Under the pieces are notes generated by a model. That model was not told where the DNA came from and did not search any database. It saw only the letters and a list, made by a program, of their open reading frames with translations. From Chloromonas sp. AAM2 (Eukaryota > Chlorophyta > Chlorophyceae > Chlamydomonadales > Chlamydomonadaceae), in NCBI GenBank assembly GCA_004335635.1, contig QAXH01005684.1:21807-85806 (forward strand): a stretch of 64,000 nt of DNA. The letters run 5' to 3'. A program made the translations under genes and the position numbers. Shown piece after piece: positions 11,001-26,000 of this stretch; within the stretch, counting starts at the first letter, position 1, and every line of letters starts with the position of its first letter.

Positions 11001-14000
11001 CTGGAAGGTGGAGTGTTCAGAAGACATTTGGACATCAGTTTGAAGTTGAGCTTGCACTTTAGACCCTTCCACAACCAACTTGGTCACAGAGTTCACGGGC
11101 TCACAGTTTGTATGCAACTTTCGCCAAGCCTTCTAGTAGTAGTACTACTGTGAGTAGAGTAATCCTAACAGGAGTTGCCAGGTGTTATACAACGACATCT
11201 ACCAGACATTTACCTCGGCAAATTGAAATGCTGGACAAGTCCTAAGTAAACTTCGATGCTCTGACCTGTGAACAGCGCAGACATCTCAACAACTCGACTC
11301 TTGCACAATCCTCAAGTGCATGTTGGTGCTCTGCTTGCAGCTTTGACATTGGCCAGGATGACGACTTCACTGTGGCAGTGCTTCTGAGCAACATCCCTGA
11401 GGACATGAAGATAGAGAGCATTGGCCTGCGCATGGGAGAGTCAGAGATCGGAGATGTGACGTGGCATGTGGCCAACGTGGAGGTGAGTCACGTGACCTGA
11501 TACAGGTTGGGGTGAATCATGTGGTCTGAAAAAGCCTCAAATTGAGTCACATGGGTCCAACCAATGCTGCAGAACACCATACGTCATTCATAGTTCAAAG
11601 TGGACTTTGTGGCATATGCTCAGATAGTGTCCGCAGCAATTGTAACCGTTACATTTCCTACTGTGATCCCAGGTTACGCCACCCAAGGGCAAGGCGATCA
11701 GCTACCATTTCAACGATTGGCTCAAGGCCGGGCCAGTCAACCGGCTCTTCCCCAAGGTAGAAAACGATACTGCCCTGGTGGACTACAACGTTGAGCTCGT
11801 TACCAGCGACTACAGGGGAGCGGGCACTGATGGTGCTGTGTACATCACTATGGTCGGCGAACTGGTGAGTTATCGACGGGCCATGCACTTGTTCTTTCCT
11901 GGCGCCCCTGTTCCTCAAGCTATCCTGGCAGCGGCTGCTCCTGGTGGGTGGTACCCATGTCCTTGTTCTGCTGGCATGCATCAGCATGGACTGGAAACAC
12001 AATTAAACTTTGAGGACCACAACACGCATATATTTGTGTCATGTTGCCAAAAGGTAGCGCCGGGCCAAACGGTTGACTGCGCTGCAAGGTTCGCGACCAT
12101 CATGGGGTGACCATCATTTCTTGCAATCTAGTTCCGGGGCTGATCAGCGTACTCCCAACGTTGGAGTTGGCGGCTTTTTGAGACTTTTAGAGACTGATGC
12201 AATCACATGCTCCCTGATGATGATGATGCCGTCGTCTACCTTGCTGCTTTGAAACATGAGTTGGTTCCTCGACCTAGTGAGTGCTAAATTCGTATGTAAT
12301 CTGATCGTTGCTCATTGCCTTCATTTGTCTCGTTGTCGCAGGGCATGGCACCAGAGGTCCTCCTCAAGCCGAGCATGCTTATCGGTGGGGGCGATGCTTC
12401 ACGCCTGTTTGCGCGCAATTCGACCGACAAGCTGCTGGTGCCTGCAGCAGATGTGGGCGATCTGTCGCACGTCGTCCTGCGCTTGGCACCCGCTGACGGC
12501 GGCGCTAAGGCAACTAGCTGGGCGCTCAGCTATGCCAAGGTAGAGAATGTACACAACGTCTGTAAACAAGTAGAGATCCAACAGTGTGTTGTTAGCCTTG
12601 CCGCTATTCAGCAGTGCTAGTATGCCATGAACTGCACGCCTCATGGTAATGCTGCGTCAGGATCTCACTTTCTTTATTGCTTTTGATTTTGAATTTGAAT
12701 TTGAGGCGTCACTGAAGTGCGCAAGGTCTTGCATGGACTTGCCTACAGGTGGTCCACTCGGGCACGGGAATGGCTTCCATGTTCTACCACTACGACTGGC
12801 TTAGCACGGCTGACGAGTCTCGCGTAACGTTGACCGAGGGCTGGACCTGCCAAGAGCGTACGGCCTACAATGTCAGCGTGGTCACTGCGGACATGCCGGG
12901 AGCCGACTTTACTGGATCTGTCTACATCACTCTCAATGGTTGCTGGGGCTCCAGCTGCGAAGCGCTGCTCATCGGTCCAAAGTCCACAAACCGATCGCAT
13001 GCGTTCAAGCGCGGTGCGACAGACGTTTTCAAGATGCAGCTTGAAGACAAGGGCGCGCTCAGCAGCATCACAATGCGTGTCGAACCTACATCAGAAGACG
13101 ATGTCACCTGGAATTTGGACAAGATTCTGATTAACCAGCCGGACAACAATCAGCCGGATGCGGCTTTTGTCTTCGGCGACTGGGTGAACGGCGCCACGTC
13201 GGTTACTGTTTACAAGGACACGCCACAGGTCGCCTACAAGCTTACAATTGCGACGTCTGCTGACTCTACAGCCCTGACCGGGTCAATGTTCGCGGTTCTT
13301 GAGGGTCAGCTTGGATCGACCCGTGAAGTACAGCTCGTGAACGATAGCTGTGCAGGCGGTAACGACAACCTCGCCTCTTTTAAGCCAGGTGTGTTTTGGC
13401 GCCCTTGCACTGCCTGGCTACCGCATCGCCTTTTGATCAGGCCTATCCTTTGCATTTTGTGCGACCTGTTCCCGATCCAATCACCTTCCGGGATTCCTTC
13501 CCTGCCCGGCTTGCAGCACGATGTGTATCGTTGATCTCAATGACTCAATCCCTCGCTTGACCTACAGGTGGTTTGCAAGAGTTTGTTGTCAACGCAAGGG
13601 ATGTGGGCTCTCTCAGGAGCCTCACGCTCAGGGCTGCCAAGGTCTCATCTGCTGCAACCTGGAAGCTGGACCGTATGCAGGTGAAGAATGCCTTTCACTC
13701 CATTGGAACATCCTTTCCAGTTTCAACCACACATCCAACTCCTCCAGCCGTCCCTGTGCTTGCGACTTTCCTCTGCCTGCCTTATTTGAGACCTGCGACT
13801 AACCACATGCTTACACTAAAACTAGCTCAGTGTAACTTCTCCGGACTTTCCTATATTTGCATCTCGCCAGCCTGCAACGTGTCAACCTGCACATCTCCGA
13901 CTGACCACATGCTTCACCGCACACTGCATCAACTCATCCATGCAGGTTACAGTGGGCGATGCCGCCGTCCCCGTGGCCTTCGCATGCACAGCACCGCTTG

Positions 14001-17000
14001 AGGCCGCTGCTGCCGACGGCGGTAGCCTTGTGCTCCCTCGACTCCTGCAGCCAACAGAGTACAAGATCACTGTGGTCACCTCAGAGAGTCCCGAGGATGC
14101 AGGCTTTGATGGACAGGTGTGTGGGCTGCACATGTACGGTATGCCTTTTTTAGAGTGCTGCGTGCAAGTCACGCTTATGTGTCGCAAGACACAATGTCGT
14201 TCGCATGATTTGATAAGCCAGGTGCTGTCATACCGCGCATGGTAATACACAAAGCGATACTTGGGCTCTTTGACCTGCTCAGGTGTTCATCAAGTTCGTT
14301 GGAGTGGAGGGCGCATCGGAGGAGGTGCAGCTGACCGCCCCTGGGGTCACTGCACCCTTTGCCATCGGCACCACCTCACACATGGCGGTCAGCGCAGGAG
14401 ACGTGGGCATGATGAACTACGTTGAGGTGAGCAGGCATCGTCTTGTTTTGTGTAAACAGTGTGTGAAAACGTCGTCCGCGTTGGCCACCCAAACAGTTGA
14501 ACCGATAACAGCATCAACAGATAACACCATAAACAGGTAACACCATAAGCAGATAAAAGCCTGGAGCAAATGCACGCAAGCCCATTAATCCTTGTACAAG
14601 CTGTTATTCTCAAGCCTTCAACCAAATGCACCCACCCTGTCATTGCCAGCTTTCTGAATTATTGAGTTCAGCAAAGCCTTCTACGGCCACTGCCAGCATT
14701 CAGCTATCAGTTGTCAGCACTGTCACATTTGCTTTCCATTATGACTTGTGTAAATGTCATACCTGTGACCGTGTCATGTTTATACTCCATGTATACGCAA
14801 GTAAACCTCATGTCACCGGTGATTGTGTCATGCACAGGTGCGGCTGAACCAGACCGGCAGTGCCACCTGGTGGCGGCCCAACCGCCTGGAGATAACCAAC
14901 ACAGCCACCGGCGAAATGGGCGTCTTCCGTTACGACAGCTGGATGAACTCCTACGGGTGCAGTTACAGCGTGTACCCGCAGACACTCACAAGCTACCGGG
15001 TGCTGGTGCATGCATCGCCGGACTTTGTGCTGGAGGGATTGGGAGCCAAGGTGGGAGGCACAGCCATAGACAGTGTTAGGTGGGAGGGACAACCAAAGAA
15101 GCAATTGCTGTTAATATTGCACATGATAAATCTTGTACGCACTATCGCTTACTCGTATTTTCGATACTCTGTGCATCGCCAGACTTTGTGCATGCCCCAG
15201 TGTACCAGCCTTTGGGCTGATGGGCACGTAGACTGTACTGGCATCGCCCGCCTTTGTGCTGATGGTTGATTAGGTGTGCTTTCAGACGAGCATATGTCAT
15301 ATAAGTGTCCGGTAATCAGCGTGACCCAAGTCATACAGCTGCCTGCAATGAGTGTCCAAGGCTTGCGATTACTCACATCAAATTGCACGCCACCCCCTGC
15401 ACTTGACCTGGCCTATCGCAGGCCCAGGCCTCGGCCTCCAAGCTGTTTGTCAAGCTGTCCAACTGGAGCTGTGAGAGCGAGGAGGTGGAGGTGCCGCTGC
15501 CAGAGGGGGGCCTAGGGCCGGGGGGTGTTGCGGAGCTTACAGGCTTCAAGTGCTCTGTCAGCTGGGCTAGCAGCGTCGTGCTGAGGGTGGACGGAGGGCA
15601 GGTGGGTTTGATTGCAGGGTCTGCGTTTGAGACATGTTTCTACCCTGTCCACGTGTGATGTCATGCACCTTATCGGTCCCCTTGCATGTGCGCATCGAGC
15701 CGGCTCCCTTGCCTCAAACAAGCAAGGATTGCTGATAGTTGCAAGTTAATCAACAGCTGTAGCGGGTGGAGCCGCTTGGACTGTGTCATGCTCCAGACGA
15801 TGTCAGAATTTCGTTCTGTGACCCATGACAGCTTCCCTGATGTAAACAGATAAAAGTGATAACAATACTTTGCTTATGTGTAGTTGTCTGGGTGCCCAGA
15901 AACAGACCCTGGTGTCGTTGGCCAGCCTGGCATAAGTCGTGCCCTGCATGGATGGTCCGATTGCAGAAGGTTCATGTGCGCATGGTTGAGCTGGTCAACG
16001 AGTCAGCCAGCGACGGCAGCAGCAGCTACTACCGCCACAACGGCTGGGTGGACTCCTCCGCCCCCGCCACCCTGTCCTCTGCGGACATGTGCACCTACTC
16101 GGTCACGCTGCACACGGCCAAGGGCAAGGGATCGCTGCCACCAGGTGGGCATCTGATAACGACAAATCGACGGCATAGTTCCGCGCCATACAGACCGAAC
16201 CCAAACCCAAGTGGGCATTAGTCTCATTAGTCCAAGTGGGCATCAGTCCAAAAGGGCATGAGCATTTGAGTGCTAGCAGAACTCAACCCGGTTTTCGTTC
16301 ATATACCACTGCAGGTGCGGGTGGTTGGCTCCTGCATCTTGCTACTCTTATGGATGGATGACCTCATCACAAGGGCGGTTGTATCATAAGTTCATGATCT
16401 GCTTCACGCTTGAATCAGTTTTTTTCATTAGTATGCTTTACTGACGACCAGCATACTGTGCCCTGTTGCCTGCAGGTTCCCGGGCTTATCTCTCCCTGGT
16501 GCCACCGGGCTCCACCGAGCCCTACGAGGAGGTTGCCCTGGCCCTGCCCGAGGAGGGCGGTGCCGCGGGCAGCGCTATGGCGGTCGAAGCAAGGACCTTC
16601 CAGGCACGTGTGAAGGTGTTGGTTGAGCCCTTTTTGCCCTTACAAGCATGGTGTACACCTGCATATTTGAAAAGTGAAAAGTCAGTTGCTGTGGTACAAA
16701 GTTCAAGTGAGATTACGGTATGAATTTGTGTATGAATGCTTGGGCCCTCTACTGTTCCACTTGCGGGACGATATACATGTACAATGACACTTACTTTCTC
16801 GCCCACCCACCCACTCACTCACTCATTCACTCGCAGGTGGGCGACGGAGGGGAGGTGCGGCTGCGTGTTGTGGGCAAGGACGCAGCATGGGGCCTGCAGC
16901 GCATGGATATCACCAACACTACTGGGAGTGGGGCACAGGTGGGGGTGGTGCAGTGCTGACCAGCTTGCCAGTGTGCCTTGATGACCCCAACGAGCAGCCT

Positions 17001-20000
17001 ATCCCGAATTGAACGCCATGTACCATGGACTTGATATGCGTTGTTGCGTCTCCTGGTGTATGCAGCTCGTTGACACACGTGTGCCTACGGGCACACCGTG
17101 CTCTTTACATGCTTAGTGCCTATGGCCCTGTTACAGGTGCAGTCTTCGATTGACCTGTATGCTTTGCGTCCGCTTGTCTGTGCAGCAAACGTACTTCAAT
17201 CCCAGCGGTGTGGTCAAGTCCCCGGGCAGCCTCTCCCTGGTTAAGCTGCCCATGCAGCAGTACCTAGTCACCCTCAACACCAGCGACATCAGGGGGGCGG
17301 ACAGCGATGGCGTGGTCACCATGAAGCTAGTCGGGGACAAGGGGCAGACAGGGGACCTCATGATGACACTGTCAAGCGATGTGAGTGAACCACTAGATCT
17401 ACCTTGTTACTCAGAGTACTCGGTAGAGAGTCACGTTTCACATTGTGTTCATTAGATGTGTTTATAGCAAAAATAATCACCCCTTTACGTTGCTTGCTGA
17501 CATGACGCTTCGCTGCGTCTGCCCTGGGTAACTCTACCGTTAATTGGTTGCAAACAGCTACTTTTGAGCCGAAGCCGCACCTTGGATGCGTTCGCAGCAA
17601 AGGCACTGAACGTCTGTTAGTTGCTTACTGACATGGCGCTTTAGTTTATCACGAACATAGTGAAGACATTATCGTACTGCGAACTTATACTGAACTTATG
17701 GTACCCCCACAGGAGCTGTATATGTACGGTGGTGCTGCCCTGAATGTGGGCAAGAGCGACCAGTTTACCCTGGAGGCGCCCGATGTGGGCACACTCAAGG
17801 ATGTGGTGGTCAGCCTGGCGCCCGCTGAGTATCAGGACAAGGCGAGGGCCAGCTGGCACATGGCTAGCGCCACGGTGCTGCAGGCCGAAACCGGTGTGGA
17901 GACAACGTTCACGTGAGTTGGTTATGTCTGTTATGTTCGTTGGATGTGTCAGTTATGTCAGTTAGCTGACTGTTGAATATCGCATGATTAAGGAGTTAAC
18001 CAACGAGCAGCAAGACTGTTGAATGACATGCGATGCTGACGAACTTTCCTCGTTTCCTTGGCGGTTTTTGTTGCAGATACGGTGATTGGGTTCTGCCTGG
18101 CTCTGAGACCACTGTTGTGGCTGGTGACAGCAAGCAGACGTATGTTGAGTATGTGATCAAGCTGGTGACAGGCCACACGGGCATCTACCACGGGGACGCG
18201 GTGATTGTCCTCAGAGATGACTGTGGCACTGCCACCCACCGCATACCCCTGAAGAATGGCACTGGAAAAGAGGTGAGGCTTGTGGGACTCTGCTGCTGTT
18301 GTTGAACGTGGTGTGGGGAAGGAATGGCACTTTACTGCAGCGATGGTATGGTTGTTGATGCAGGGCAAGGTCAGACAGATTCGGTTTCGTTTTGCTGACG
18401 CTGATGTTGCAACGCCTCTGCGTGTCTTCAACACTTTATGCCCTCCTCAATCCTCCCCCGGCATGTCCTTGCTCGCAGGACACCTCCAACCCCACCGTAA
18501 ACACCATGGTTTTCACAGCACAAGCCACCCAGATGAGCTCCATCACTCAGTGTGATCTGGAGCTGCTCAGTGGTGGAGAATCCTACTACGCTTATGTGCA
18601 GCGTATCCAGGTCAGTGCTTGGAAAACCGCTCTTGAAACGTACCTTGATGAAATCCTGGTAGCGTAAGACTAGCCAGTTGAGAGTCACTTGTCATACTTC
18701 GTACCGAACCTTTTTGTGTTGTCAGCGTGCCTCTCGTTCTATTCAAAATCAGGTGGCAGTACAGCTGATGACCCATCACCCTTGCCCATGCAGGTTACAT
18801 GCCCAGCCAGCCAGGCGTCAGCTCTCTTCAAGACGGATGCATGGAAATACACTTGGGACGGGCCATCAAACTACAAGGCGGCAGCTTGCGACGTCTACTG
18901 CGGGGTAAGAAGCCCTTTCCATGACCTCTGAGGTTGAGCCTTGTCGTTTGTACTCGCACAGAAGTGTTCGCAGGGAAGCCTACAACCTTCTGAACAAGGC
19001 ATGGGCTTAGGTTTCCACGTTGAATTTTGTGATGTTTTACTCTATCTGAGGGGCACTGCCAGTGTAGTGTAGGCTGAACCCCACTCCACCCGTGTCCAGC
19101 ACCCCGAGAACTTCTTGCGTCCGTTCTTCAGCGCATGATGCCTGAGCAGCACCTCGTACGGAGGCCGCCGCTCAGGCTTCAGGTGGTCGCAGAAAACTGT
19201 GTAGGCTCAGAACATGGTGTTGTCATTTATTCTCTCTTCTGATCCTTGCCCTGCAAATCGCGTTGCAGATCGTGCTGCGCACCAAGAACTTCCCTGACGC
19301 TGGATTTGACGGATCTGTGTACCTCACGCTTCACGGCGAGTTTGGCGACACCCCAGAGGCCCAGGCCTCGTCATACTGGTCCTCAAGCTTTGATCCCGAC
19401 ACGGCCGTTAACTGCGGCATTTATATTCCCGACGTGGGACAGATCAACGCGGTCTCGGTGAGTGGCGTACGACCCCTTCAACAGCTCAGTTTGTTGCCGT
19501 ACTATCTGGCTTGTTGCTTTATCTCGCTTTGTCTTGCTTCGCCTCGCTTTGTCTCGCTTTGTCTTGCTTCGCCTGGCTTGGTCTTGCTTCGTCTTGCTTT
19601 GTCTTGCTCGCACGATTCGACACCCGTCTTATGGCCGAGTGACCTATTTGTTGGGAAGCCAGCAGAACAAACTGATCCTGCACTGTGCCACCCGTGCACA
19701 TTCGTTCCTGATTCAAAGGTGTCCAGCTGGATGCTTGCTCACCTGTTCATCGCAGGTTCGGCTGGATCCCACCGGTGCCAAGAAGAAGTGGGACCTGGAC
19801 TACATCGACCTGAACATTTCCGCGACCAAGCCCCTCAACGGCATGTACGAATGCACCAGCGCGATCAAGGCTGGAAAGGAGGGCATTGTACGCCTTGCCA
19901 GGTAGATAACCCTGACATCGAATTCCCTTCAATCTCCTATTCAGACCCTAATCAGCTTGGATGCCGCTCCTCACCAGACTTCACTGGTTGTGTGAATAGT

Positions 20001-23000
20001 CATGAGAAACGGTTCATGACGTTCTCTCCACAACCTCCTCCACCTGCAGTGTGTTTTCCCACTGATCCTCTCTGCCTCTTCTGTTGCTCTCACTCGTACT
20101 GTCCAGGCGCAAGCAGTCCACTCAGTACGAGCTGACCGCGGTCACCAGTGACGTGCGTGGGGCGGGCACCGACGGTGCGGTGTTCGTGACCCTGACAGGC
20201 AACAACGGCTCGACTGACGAGATCCAGCTGTACGACTCACCTGAGGTGGGTGCATGTTCAGTACGAGCAGCACGCAATGAAGTCACATGCAAGCAGTACA
20301 CATGCAGACATGAGCGGCTGGTCCCACTACCAGAGATGCCCAGGCCAACCGAGTCCAGTAGCTTGTGCTAGTGAGGCCTGGGATTCTCAAGTGAGGTGCT
20401 GTCTGATCATGTGGCGTTGATCAGTCATTTCCCCGTGATTCTGTGTAGGATTTTGCGCGCAACAATACCCACACGTTCAAGTTCAGTGGCCTCGATGTGG
20501 GCGAGGTTCAGACTGTGTGGGTGCGTGTGGGTGCGCCAGACAGCAGCAGCGGAGCTGTTCCGCACAGCGCGTGGCATGTGGCGAAGATCGATGTGCTGAA
20601 CAGGACATCGGGCCTTAATTGTGTCTTTAATGCGAACAAGTGGATCGGACAGGAGGACGGACAGGTGGGTTTGTGTAGTGATCCTTACAGCTGCCTGAGA
20701 GGCAGACTTTTAAAGCACGTTGTGCATGTTCCGACTCGTGCGCAGGCAGCTGCGAGCTTATATGCAATGATAAGGCCAGCCGTGCTGCAAGTTTTCCAGC
20801 TTGCATCTGCATAAAACCTCGTGTTGCTTTCTTGCTGTTCCACGGCTTCCTATCCACTTATTGTTGCCTGGACATTGTTCATCGTGCAGGTGGCCTTGGC
20901 TCAGTCCAGCACGGAGCAGGCCCTGCAGACCTACCGCATCCAGGTTTACACCTCTTCTGCACCAGGCGCAAGCTTCGACGGTCAGGCGTACATAAAACTC
21001 AGCGGATGGTACGCCAGCACGCAAGAGATTCAGCTGGTGCAGTCCGGCAGGTCAACGGCGAGCTTCAGCAGCGGCGTGCAGGTGAGTCAAGTGATGCATG
21101 GCATTTCAACCGCCGCATGTGTCGTGCATGTGTGGAGGTGTCGCCGACGGTGCCCGTCTTGCGCTAGCGATGCCGTTTACGGTCCTGTAAGTCATTCCTG
21201 AACAATGCTGACGCATGGAAGGATAAGCTCGTACAGAATGACTGCCACTTATCGCGCTGTCACAGGAGTTCGAGATCAAGGCCCGCGACATCGGCCCGTA
21301 CACGAGCAGCTGCACTCTGCGTATGGTGGCCACGGCTTCAGACCCCAAGTGGAACGTCGAGAAGGTAAATGCCAAATCGTGACGCAGCATGGTAATCAAT
21401 CATCGATATGATCGCTCCTTTGATGAGCAGTGAGATAGTGGGTCCTGACTGGAACCGTCCACAGGGCTGCTGAGAAACGATAACATCAATCACACGTTCA
21501 AAGGACGAGCTGCCCATTACACTTCATCCAAAAGTTACTTGTAATGCCCACAGGTGGTGGTCCTGAGCGAGAACAGCTCTCGCCCTCAGGCTGAGTTCTT
21601 CTACAACAACTGGCTGAGCCAGGAGGTGCCCGAGGCCACCCTCTCCTCCACGTGCAGCCCCACAGCCTACCACGTCGTGCTCGCCGTCAGCCAAGACGCA
21701 ACAGCGGCTTGGGATGGCCAGGTGTGTGAACATGTGGTTCACGCTGTGGCACAAGCTGAGCTCAATGCCAGAAACAGGCCGATGTCACTACTTGATCCAG
21801 TTGCGTTGAGTTGGAGACCAGCATGTGACGGCTTGTGTATTTCACCTTTATTGGTTGCAATGAAGTTAGGTGTTCCTCGCTCTTGCATTATTTGAAGGCA
21901 CTACTTGACCCAATCGCATTGTGTGGCAGACCAGCATGTGACCGTGAGCACAAATGGCTTGATTGAGGTGTCTTCCACCATCTGTCTCAATGAATTCAGG
22001 TGTTCCTCACCTTCAACGGTCCTTGGAGCTCTTCTGATGCCTTGGAGCTGGTCAACGATGCCACCTCATACGAGCCAGGTAGGCAATGCTGCCTAGTCCA
22101 AGGCCGTGATTACACACTACTTTGCGCTCATCCCTTTACCCGTTCTGAGGTTCACGGATTGCTAGTTTTGAGCAGGCAATGCACTACCATCATATACCAA
22201 CTGACATGGAGTGTGATAAGAAAGCGGCACGAATTGCGCAGGACCGTGGCAATTGTCTGAGCTACAACTCACAGCCAATGTCACAATTCTTCATCACATT
22301 ACATCGCTGCTGATTCTGCAACTTTGCCGCTGCATGGTTGCTTGCTTATGCTCATGCAGGCGTCGCCCAGGACTTCCGCCTTGAGTCAGCGAACGTGGGC
22401 GGCATCAACTCCATTGACGTGCGACTGGCGGGCGGCACCGCGGGCCGGAGCCTCAAGTTCGATCGCATCGAGATCACGCAAGTGGACACGGGCAAGAAAC
22501 TGGACTTTGTGTACCCGGAGCCGATTACGCCTTGCATGGGCAGCGTCAATGTCAAGGTGAAAAGGGCAGCAGGGCGTCACTCCTTGCATGTTACGTAATC
22601 ATCAATCTTCGTCGTTACCACTGGCCCCACCAGCGTTAACATCAGGGTGACTAGACACACAGGACTCACTGTCAGACTACTACAACTTGTTCTCCCCTTG
22701 TAGTCAAGCCCTGTGACACAATCAGCACTCTGCTGCCCAAAAGCCACCACTGGCCTGGGTCGCTCGTCCAGTTTGCATGTCTCACCTCAATGCCACATGC
22801 TTCTCACGCTCTCACTCTCACTCTCATGCCTCCTCTCTCACTCTCTCTGTCTCGCATCTCTCACTCTCTCATGTGCCAGGTGAACCTCAAGGATGCCGAG
22901 TACAAGGTGGCTCTGGTGACCGACGCCTCAGCAGGCAACGCAATGCCCTATGATGGGGACGTGTACGTCACACTGCACGGGACGGATGGCAGCAGCGAGG

Positions 23001-26000
23001 AAATGAAGCTGGTGCTGCCAGGCACGGCAGGTGGGTAATGGCAGGGCTTGATGATTGTGCTTCATCATCAAAGGTTTACCGCCTCACACTCGCCTGAGTC
23101 AGCAGAGCATAAGGGCACACCTAGTTGTATAGGATCTAGCTTTGATCGGCGAAGATGGAAGTGGGATTGTATGCATAGATTGTGTGGGGCTGGTCACGGC
23201 TTCACTGAAGGCCAGGGCATCAGAAAAGCGTTGACAATGGCAATCCTGCTTCACCTTCAGGTCGGCCTGTGCTGAGCGATGGCTCATGCGTGATGGTGGA
23301 CGTCAAAGGCGTGGACGTTGGCGAGCTCAGATACGTCTACCTGAGGATGGACTTGTGTGGGGCGTGCTCAACGGTGAGTGGATACTGGCTACTGAATCTG
23401 TGGAAGCTGCATGTGCCATCCAAGGTGCCAGGGTGTGGCAAGGCGTTCCAGAGACGGTCACCAAATGGAACGTGCTTGAATGGTTTTGTTGCTGTGCAGT
23501 TCACTCTGTCCGCCCTTGAGGTGACCCATGTGGCCACAAATGCCACCACACGTATCGTATGCGGCTCAAACCTCACCATGGACTACAACACATGCTACTG
23601 CTACCCCCAGGTAACAATAATGTTTGATGAAGGTTATGACAGAATTGGGTGAGGTATTACTTGTCCTCAGGAGTTCACAACATGGTTGAAATCTCCTGTA
23701 GTCCTTGCTGTACTGCTCAACTGCTATCATGTCAGTAGGTTTTTAGCCACGCGTTAGCAAAGCACAGAGACCATGGATTCTTTAGAATGTATTTTTGTGG
23801 TGGTTTCACAGACCAACAGCACGTACAAGGTGCGCGTGACCACCAGCTCAGCACCCAGCGGCAGCTTTGATGGCGCTGTGTATCTCACACTGGGCAGCTA
23901 CTGGGCTACGGGCAAGGAGGTGAGCAAACACAAGTTCAAACTGAATGCATCGTTGTTGTCAATTGGCGTTGTGGACCAGGCCAGCTGTCCATGCACATCC
24001 AACTTGCTGCGCAATGTGCCATGCAATGCAGGGACAGGTTTTGTTGTCGGCTTTTGTTGCTAAATGAATGGGATAGGTTGCCAGACTTTCGCTATGTCTT
24101 TCCTTGCAGGTTCTGTTGTCAAACGACAAGGGCGCTGCTGCCTTTGCTGCGGGCGCAGCAGAGGAGTTCATAGTCTCAGCAACTGACCTGACCTATGTCA
24201 GCAAGGTGCGGTAGAGTAAACGAACAGTTGTGATGCATACCGGCAAATAAATAAGCGATGCAGCTGACCACGCAGTGGCCCCAACACAGCTCAGAACACC
24301 TTGAACCAGCATCATCTGGTTCATCAAACCTCAGTTCAAATCACTTCTGAAACAGCGTAATAGTAGAGTGGTGGTGGTGCACGTGGGTGCCGACGAGCCG
24401 CAATGGTCATGCTTTACAGGTCTCTCTGCGTGTTGAGAAGACAGGCGCTGCCCCCCAGTGGCACTGTGCGCTCATCGAAGTCACCGACATTTCCTGCACA
24501 AGCGCCACCCCAACCGGTTTCCTGGTAAACACGTGGGTCACACCTGACGCCCCTGCCACGTGTGAGAGCACATGCGTTAACCAGTGGAGCAAGGCGGAGG
24601 TCAGGATGGAGGCGGAGAGCGGACCCTTCAACGGGGACCTGTGGATTGCAATGAAGGACGCGGATGGAAAGGTGGGCAAGGATGCCAGAGCTGGCCATGC
24701 TACCAATTCTTGGCAGCCCACTCCTGCCATTACCAACTGATGTGATGCAAGGGCACTGTGCTGCTTTCATGCCCGCGTCATGACAGCTGCCTGTCTAGCT
24801 GTCTCCAGCAACAACCAAGGACCAGGTACAGAGCTGGTGGTCTGTGGTATCAGAGATGGTGGGGTATCAGAGATTCTACACATGTTTTCTGGCATTTGGT
24901 TGTTATCGTTCCTTGAGCTTGCATAGGCATGCGACTTCTCCCGCCCCTTGTCATGCAAGCCCGGCTCTGTTCCACCCCCTTTGAACCCTTGCAGGTGTCC
25001 AATGAGGCCCCGCTGATGGCGGCAGGCAGCCAGGTGCTGGAGCCTGGCGCATCCACTGGCCTTGGCGCTGGGTCTGTGTACTTTAGCAGCAGCCCCCCTG
25101 AGTCTATTCTGATCAGGGCAGAGAACAACACGGCCAGCAGCGAGCCGTGGAAGCCAATCTCAATCACACTGTATACGGACTGGGGCACACAGAACAGGTG
25201 TGATTGAGGTTGGGGATTGTCAGAACCGCTCGCGTTTGGGATTGTGTGAACTGATTAAGATAGAGCTCCACGTTGTTTTGCCAGCACACCAATACTCCCA
25301 ATTCTAATGTTCATCTCGTTTGCATCACACTCCCACTTCAAAACGCCTTAATGTGATACCTGCCTCCTAGGTACGAGATCGCCAGCAACAGCAAGGCTGC
25401 CACTCTCCCCGCCACACTCACATTCACCAAGGTGCCAGAAGTGTGCTATGACGTCACTCTTCAATCCAAGGACGTGCCAGGCAATGGCACCGATGGGTAC
25501 TTGTACGTCACCGTCACTGGAGACCGTGGTGAGTATCTCACTCTTTACATACAAAGTACACTGTGATCTCACCCACACTCTTGCACACTGCATATCACTC
25601 TTGAACACTGTGAACTCACATGAAGGGAGGGACTCCGACCCGTTCAACCCCTCGTTATCCAAATTTCTTCTGGCTTTCATGCAATCATACATCATCCAGG
25701 TGGCTCATGCATTTATAGCACTTTCTGTTGCCTTCCTGACTAAACATGCAACTGAAAGCAACTCAAAAGTGTTCTTCGTTATGCTGTCGCTTTCTCAGGT
25801 GCCAGCCACGAGGTCCAGGTGTCTGGTGAGCCTGAGCGTGGCCAGGCCATCACCACCTCCCTGTCTCTACCAGACATGGGCAAGCTGCAGAGCATGACAA
25901 TTGCTCTCAAGTAAGTGAAGGGCTTGCCATGCGCAGGACATTTCAGGGTAGCTTGCATAGAATTGGACTGGTCATGGTGCCAACACACCAAGGCCACAGG

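Noticed and set aside
19383..19716. Lys/Arg/Ala-rich minus-strand open frames
   Set aside because: They are produced by the pyrimidine minisatellite in an intron of the multi-PLAT gene, not by a coding sequence.
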